This document shows positions 32,718-36,257 of a DNA stretch of 36,257 nucleotides, in pieces. The DNA is taken from contig NZ_URDP01000020.1 in the NCBI RefSeq assembly GCF_900546705.1, positions 1 to 36,257 of the forward strand, in the 5' to 3' direction. This DNA comes from an uncultured Oscillibacter sp. (lineage in GTDB: Bacteria; Bacillota; Clostridia; Oscillospirales; Oscillospiraceae). The position numbers and the translations under genes are program-made. The notes under the pieces are model-generated. The model did no database searches. It saw only the letters and a program-made list of their open reading frames with translations, and was not told the origin of the DNA. Position 1 is the stretch's first letter. Each line of letters starts with the position of its first letter.

Positions 32718-33056
32718 ATGGGGCAGATCATTCTGGGCATCGTGCTCTTTGCGCTGGTGACGGCGGTGCTGTATGTGTGGGGCCTGAAAAAGAGCATGAC
32801 CCAGCAGGAGGACCTGGACCGGGCCCTGCTGCGTAAGAGCGCGGAGCGGGTAAACCGCTATTTGAAAGCGCATGATACCATCGACCGGGCGGAGATGGCC
32901 CGGCTGGTGGAGGGCGTCCGGGCGGGACTGTTCTGGTCCCGGTCCCGGGCCGGCGTTCGGGACGGAAAGAAGTTCGTTCCGGAACTGATTGAGTATATGA
33001 CGGAGCGGCAGCTGCTGGAGGAGGTCTCCCGCGGCCGCTATCGCCGTAAGCCGTAA
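32718..33056 (+). CDS. Small membrane-anchored protein, unknown
   Basis: Not recognised. ATG 32718 is preferred (AAGGTGA 10 bases upstream); the GTG at 32712 is the alternative. The 112-residue product has one N-terminal membrane segment (about residues 3-20, IILGIVLFALVTAVLYVW) followed by a soluble, charged, helical part (KKSMTQQEDLDRALLRKSAERVN...) and an Arg-rich tail. No enzyme motif is visible. It starts two bases after the PqqD-like stop and is followed by pepD after 27 bases, so it belongs to the same transcript. Confidence 0.7.
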   Translation: MGQIILGIVLFALVTAVLYVWGLKKSMTQQEDLDRALLRKSAERVNRYLKAHDTIDRAEMARLVEGVRAGLFWSRSRAGVRDGKKFVPELIEYMTERQLLEEVSRGRYRRKP

Positions 33057-33083
33057 ACGGCATTTTGAAAGGAGCATCCGAAC

Positions 33084-34523
33084 ATGAGCGTATTGGAACA
33101 GCTGGAACCGAAGAGCGTCATGAGCTTTTTTGAGCAGATGTGCGCTATTCCCCACGGTTCCCGGAACACCAAGGCCATCAGCGACTGGTGCGTGGACTTT
33201 GCCAAGCAGCGGGGTCTGGAGTATCACCAGGACAAGGCCAACAATGTAATCATCATCAAAGAGGCCACCCCCGGCTATGAAAACGCCGAGCCGGTGATTT
33301 TGCAGGGCCATCTGGACATGGTGTGCGAAAAGGCCCCCGGCTGCACCAAAGATATGGAAAAAGAGGGACTGGACCTGGCGGTGGACGGCGACTATGTCTA
33401 CGCCAAGGGCACCACGCTGGGCGGCGACGACGGCATTGCCGTGGCCATGGCGCTGGCGGTGCTGGATGCAAAGGACCTGTCTCATCCCCGGGTGGAGGCT
33501 GTGTTCACCACCGACGAGGAGATCGGACTGCTGGGCGCGGCAGCGCTGGATGTGACGCCCCTGAAGGGCCGCAAGATGCTGAACCTGGACTCTGAGGTGG
33601 AGGGCGTCTTCACTGTTAGCTGCGCCGGCGGCAATACCAGCACCTGCGTGCTGCCTGTTGTTCGCGCGCCCTTTGCCGGCACCGCCCTGACCATCCGGGT
33701 GGAAGGCCTGACCGGCGGCCACTCCGGCTCGGAGATCCACAAGGGGCGGGCCAACGCCAACATGGCCCTGGGCCGCGTGCTGCAGGCGGCGGCAAAGCGC
33801 TGCCAGCTGCGGATCCAGAGTGTGGAGGGCGGATTGAAGGACAACGCTATCCCCGTGTCTGCCAAGGCCTGCGTGGTGGCTGAAGATGCATCTGCCGTGC
33901 GTGATGCCGCAGCGGCCATGGAGGCGGCGCTGAAAAACGAGTTCCGCACCACGGACCCCAAACTGGCTGTACAGGTAGAGGATGGCTGCGGTGAGACGGT
34001 TCCCCTGGATGGTGCTGCTACGGAGAAAGTCATCTGCATGCTCACATGCCTCCCCAACGGCGTGCAGGCCATGAGCAGCGAAATTGAGGGCCTGGTGCAG
34101 ACCTCTTTGAACCTGGGCATCCTCACCACTACGCAGCAGGAGGTCCGGGCCTCGTTCTGCGTGCGCAGCAGCGTGGATTCCCAGAAGGAGATGCTGAAAG
34201 ACCGTCTGGTGACCCTGATGGGCATTCTGGGCGGCAGCGTGACCTTTGCCGGCGACTATACCGGCTGGCAGTACAAGGAGGACTCTCCTCTGCGGGAGCT
34301 GATGGTGGAGGTCTACCGGGAGCAGTATGGCATCGAGCCCAAGGTGGAGGCCATCCACGCGGGGCTGGAGTGCGGCCTGTTTGCCGGCAAGATGCCCGGG
34401 CTGGACTGCGTGTCTATCGGCCCCGACCTGCTGGAGATTCACACCTGCCGGGAGAAGATGAGTGTTTCCTCTGTGCAGCGTCTGTGGCGCTTTGTCACCG
34501 AGGTGCTCAAGCGGTCCAAGTAA
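33084..34523 (+). CDS. pepD: Aminoacyl-histidine dipeptidase PepD (M20)
   Basis: A 479-residue zinc dipeptidase that splits Xaa-His and other dipeptides, including carnosine-type substrates. The M20 motifs are present: QGHLDMV with His76 and Asp78, GGDDGIA with the bridging Asp115/116, TTDEEIGLLGA with the catalytic Glu145 and metal ligand Glu146, NLDSEVEG, and the C-terminal metal-binding HAGLECG. The dimerisation domain lies between (GLTGGHSGSEIHKGRANAN). AAAGGAG is 10 bases before ATG 33084. Its position after the OPT transporter genes suggests the imported peptides are cut to amino acids here. Confidence 0.94.
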   Translation: MSVLEQLEPKSVMSFFEQMCAIPHGSRNTKAISDWCVDFAKQRGLEYHQDKANNVIIIKEATPGYENAEPVILQGHLDMVCEKAPGCTKDMEKEGLDLAVDGDYVYAKGTTLGGDDGIAVAMALAVLDAKDLSHPRVEAVFTTDEEIGLLGAAALDVTPLKGRKMLNLDSEVEGVFTVSCAGGNTSTCVLPVVRAPFAGTALTIRVEGLTGGHSGSEIHKGRANANMALGRVLQAAAKRCQLRIQSVEGGLKDNAIPVSAKACVVAEDASAVRDAAAAMEAALKNEFRTTDPKLAVQVEDGCGETVPLDGAATEKVICMLTCLPNGVQAMSSEIEGLVQTSLNLGILTTTQQEVRASFCVRSSVDSQKEMLKDRLVTLMGILGGSVTFAGDYTGWQYKEDSPLRELMVEVYREQYGIEPKVEAIHAGLECGLFAGKMPGLDCVSIGPDLLEIHTCREKMSVSSVQRLWRFVTEVLKRSK

Positions 34524-34528
34524 AAATG

Positions 34529-34565
34529 AAAAGCGTGTGTCCTGCGGGACACACGCTTTTTTTAT
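34529..34565. terminator. Bidirectional terminator between pepD and the MazG-like gene
   Basis: A 14-bp stem (34529-34542 with 34547-34560) and TGCG loop; T run 34557-34563 on + and a shorter one on the minus strand. It separates two converging genes. Confidence 0.92.
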
Positions 34566-34900
34566 TTCAGCTCTGTGTATTTGTCTGCCCGGCCACGGGC
34601 CTTTTCTACCGGGTATTTCTCCTCGTTTTTGGAGACCTTTTCGTTCATGATCTCGTCCAGGTCCATACCGCATACGTCCGCCATCAAAATACAGTAGCTG
34701 AGGACGTCTGCCAGCTCCTCCCGGATCTTGTCCCGCTTTTCCTCGCAGTAAAGGTCGGTGCCGCTCCACTGGAATACTTCCAGCAGCTCGGCGGCCTCCA
34801 GGGAGAGGGAAATGGCCAGGTCCTTGGGTGTGTGGAACTGGAGCCAGTCCCGCTCGTCCCGAAAGCGCAGTACGCGCCGGATCGTCTCATCCCGCAGCAT
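34562..34900 (-). CDS. MazG-like nucleotide pyrophosphohydrolase
   Basis: A 112-residue protein of the all-alpha NTP-PPase superfamily, which hydrolyses (d)NTPs to monophosphates and pyrophosphate. ATG 34900 has TAAGGAGGG just upstream. The magnesium-binding motif is visible: EAAELLEVFQW (E-x2-E) and, further on, KIREELADVLSYCILMADVCGMD (E-x2-D). The early RDERDWLQFHTPKDLAISLSLEAAELLE is characteristic of the small dCTPase-like/RS21-C6 group. It lies 10 bases after rsmH on the minus strand and is probably cotranscribed with it. Substrate preference is unknown. Confidence 0.9.
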   Translation of the reverse strand: MLRDETIRRVLRFRDERDWLQFHTPKDLAISLSLEAAELLEVFQWSGTDLYCEEKRDKIREELADVLSYCILMADVCGMDLDEIMNEKVSKNEEKYPVEKARGRADKYTELK

Positions 34901-34910
34901 GGCGCCCTCC

Positions 34911-35948
34911 TTACCCGCGAACGGCCCAGCGCAGCTTCGTGGAGCGTGCACGTGGATTCTGGAAGCACTCCTGGGCAGACGGACGGATCACATCCTCTGA
35001 GATCTCGGAAAAGACGCCCTGCCGCAGATATTGCCGGAAGGCCTGCTTCACCAGCCGGTCCTCACCGGAGTGGAAGGTGAGGATGGCTGCCCGGCTGCCG
35101 GGCTTCATGACGCTGGGGAGTTTGTCCAGAAAGCTGTACAGGGATTCAAACTCGCTGTTGACGTCGATTCGCAGGGCCTGAAACGTCCGCTGACAGGACT
35201 TTTTCACCGCCTCTTTGCGCTCGGATGGAGGAAGAAAGGATAACGCCCCTTCGATGACGGAGGCCAGCTGTCGGGTGGTGTCGATGGAAATGCCCTTTCG
35301 GAACGTCTGCGTGATGGCTTTTGCAATGCGCTGGGCATAGGGCTCATCTGCGTTTTCCACCAGCATGGCTTCCAGCTCATCAGTGTCCAGTTCCCTGAGA
35401 CGCTGGGCGGCGGTAATACCGGAGGTGGGGTCCAGACGCAGGTCCAGCGGCCCGTCCTGTTTGAAGGTGAACCCTCGCTCGGGGTTGTCGATCTGCATGG
35501 AGGATACACCCAGATCCGCCAGGACAAAGTCAAAGAGGACACCGGGAGCCACCTGATCCAACTGGGCGAAGTTCATGCGCCGGATGGTCAGGATATCCTC
35601 TCCGTAGCCAAGAGCAGCCAGACGGGCTTTCGTTTTTTCGGATTCCACCGGGTCCACATCCGTGGCATAGAGGTGGCCGCTGCCCTGAAGCTGCTCCAGC
35701 ATTTTGCGGGTATGGCCGCCGTAGCCCAAGGTGGCGTCATAGCCGGTCTGGCCGGGCTGAATCTGTAATACCTCCAGAATCTCCTTTACCATAATCGGGA
35801 CGTGCATGCCTGCCGGCGTCTTGCCGCTGCGCAGGATCTTCTCAACCTGGTCCTGGTATTTTTCCGGGTTGAGCTCCTTGTATTTGTCTTGGAAGCGACG
35901 GGGGTGGGTGCCGGAATAGCGGACCCGGCGCTTGTGGGGCTGTTCCAT
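34911..35948 (-). CDS. RsmH/MraW-family methyltransferase with N-terminal extension
   Basis: RsmH methylates N4 of C1402 in 16S rRNA. ATG 35948 is chosen because AAAGGAG lies 8 bases upstream; the ATG at 35969 would put that site in the gene. In the 345-residue protein, the family start (HVPIMVKEIL) comes only at residue 49, preceded by a basic RRVRYSGTHPRRFQDKYKELNPEKYQ extension. SAM-binding DATLGYGGHTRKML (residues 71-84), DLGVSSMQIDNPERGFTF, AFQ-type TFQALRIDVNSE and the closing HSGEDRLVK and ARSTKLRWA are present. It is not in a dcw cell-wall cluster, so it may be a second copy. Confidence 0.9.
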   Translation of the reverse strand: MEQPHKRRVRYSGTHPRRFQDKYKELNPEKYQDQVEKILRSGKTPAGMHVPIMVKEILEVLQIQPGQTGYDATLGYGGHTRKMLEQLQGSGHLYATDVDPVESEKTKARLAALGYGEDILTIRRMNFAQLDQVAPGVLFDFVLADLGVSSMQIDNPERGFTFKQDGPLDLRLDPTSGITAAQRLRELDTDELEAMLVENADEPYAQRIAKAITQTFRKGISIDTTRQLASVIEGALSFLPPSERKEAVKKSCQRTFQALRIDVNSEFESLYSFLDKLPSVMKPGSRAAILTFHSGEDRLVKQAFRQYLRQGVFSEISEDVIRPSAQECFQNPRARSTKLRWAVRG

Positions 35949-35975
35949 GGTATCAACTCCTTTATTCATATGGTT

Positions 35976-36004
35976 ATGATAGCATAGAAGCGGGGAAAAG
36001 AGAA
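35976..36004 (-). promoter_or_regulatory. Possible promoter of rsmH-mazG (minus strand)
   Basis: On the minus strand, TTCTCT (35999-36004), 17-base spacer and TATCAT (35976-35981) with an upstream TGC (extended -10). The -35 box is weak. Confidence 0.5.
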
Positions 36005-36041
36005 GCTGGAAGAAAAAAGCGAAAAAAGAGGAAAAAAGTAG

Positions 36042-36070
36042 TTGACAAAAGGAGGGTGGTATGGTAATCT
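36042..36070 (+). promoter_or_regulatory. Tandem promoter P1
   Basis: TTGACA (36042-36047), 17-base spacer, TAATCT (36065-36070) with TGG just before (extended -10). An A-rich stretch ending GAAAAAAGTAG precedes the -35 as in an UP element. Confidence 0.8.
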
Positions 36071-36082
36071 AATCAAGCTGTC

Positions 36083-36102
36083 GCCGCGGTGAGCACCGCG
36101 GC
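36083..36102 (+). other. Hairpin after P1
   Basis: An 8-bp stem (36083-36090 with 36095-36102) and GAGC loop, a few bases after the expected P1 start, followed by AGAGAGG and no T run. Confidence 0.7.
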
Positions 36103-36124
36103 AGAGAGGAAATGAAAAAAGTAC

Positions 36125-36153
36125 TTGACAGTACACACAAGATGTGGTAACAT
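36125..36153 (+). promoter_or_regulatory. Tandem promoter P2
   Basis: TTGACA (36125-36130), 17-base spacer, TAACAT (36148-36153), TGG before the -10 and GAAAAAAGTAC before the -35: the same design as P1, 83 bases on. Confidence 0.8.
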
Positions 36154-36161
36154 AAAAAAGT

Positions 36162-36175
36162 TGCCGCATACGGCA
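36162..36175 (+). other. Hairpin after P2
   Basis: A 5-bp stem TGCCG/CGGCA with CATA loop, followed by GAGAAG, at the same place relative to P2 as the P1 hairpin is to P1. Confidence 0.55.
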
Positions 36176-36211
36176 GAGAAGCGAAAGTTCAAAGACTTCT
36201 GAAAAAAGTTC

Positions 36212-36240
36212 TTGACAAAGCTTCCTGAGTGTGGTAAACT
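36212..36240 (+). promoter_or_regulatory. Tandem promoter P3
   Basis: TTGACA (36212-36217), 17-base spacer, TAAACT (36235-36240), TGG before the -10 and GAAAAAAGTTC before the -35; 87 bases after P2. The start falls near the window edge. The target gene is outside; three stacked strong promoters of this type usually drive an rRNA or tRNA operon. Confidence 0.8.
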
Positions 36241-36257
36241 TAAAAAATTGCTGATGA

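Noticed and set aside
36112..36150. Short open frame of 12 codons with AGAGAGGAA upstream, between P1 and P2
   Set aside because: It ends in the P2 -10 box, and its sequence is explained by the repeated promoter element; a coding role is unlikely.

Overview
The window looks like a chromosomal stretch from a GC-rich anaerobic Firmicute, most likely of the Oscillospiraceae (the Flavonifractor, Intestinimonas or Oscillibacter kind). This assignment is inference from gene content: ftsEX next to a CwlO/PcsB-type hydrolase activator, dprA-topA-trmFO in one run, a T-box leader, CsoR-type copper control, an OPT peptide transporter, strong GGAGG ribosome sites and promoters close to the sigma-A consensus. 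No 16S rRNA is in view to confirm it. I saw no insertion sequence, prophage, CRISPR array or tRNA gene; nearly all the DNA is core chromosome.

Left part (1-9990): the 3' two thirds of tuf; a membrane-anchored DUF4830-like protein on the minus strand; an RsuA-type pseudouridine synthase; a PucR/CdaR-type regulator; the ftsE-ftsX-hydrolase operon for peptidoglycan remodelling at division; an unrecognised protein whose ribosome site lies inside the preceding terminator; and greA-lysS, where lysyl-tRNA synthetase carries an extra C-terminal tRNA-binding domain.

Middle (9990-27400): a DmsA-like molybdoenzyme with mobB; a copper operon (csoR-copA) with a clear operator over its promoter and a CopZ-like domain fused in frame to the end of CopA behind an internal ribosome site; then a long housekeeping run: SpoU methyltransferase, dprA, topA, trmFO, plsX, acpP (own promoter), rnc, uppP and ftsK/spoIIIE. 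Several junctions in this run carry small GC-rich hairpins just before the next ribosome site.

Right part (27400-36257): a T-box leader, whose best specifier reading is alanine, in front of an aminotransferase; a Dabb-family protein; a two-cluster ferredoxin overlapping a NapH-like membrane iron-sulfur protein; then a peptide module of OPT transporter, PqqD-like protein, small membrane protein and PepD dipeptidase. Both ends of the transporter gene carry conspicuous inverted repeats. On the minus strand are rsmH and a MazG-like pyrophosphohydrolase. The right edge holds three tandem promoters of one design, each with an A-rich upstream element; the two whose transcript starts are visible are followed by a hairpin. 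They probably drive an rRNA or tRNA operon that begins beyond the window.

The most unusual elements are the CopA-CopZ fusion with internal start, the aminotransferase T-box, the orphan PqqD in the peptide-transport module with its structured flanks, and the tandem promoter array. None is proven novel; each needs a database comparison.
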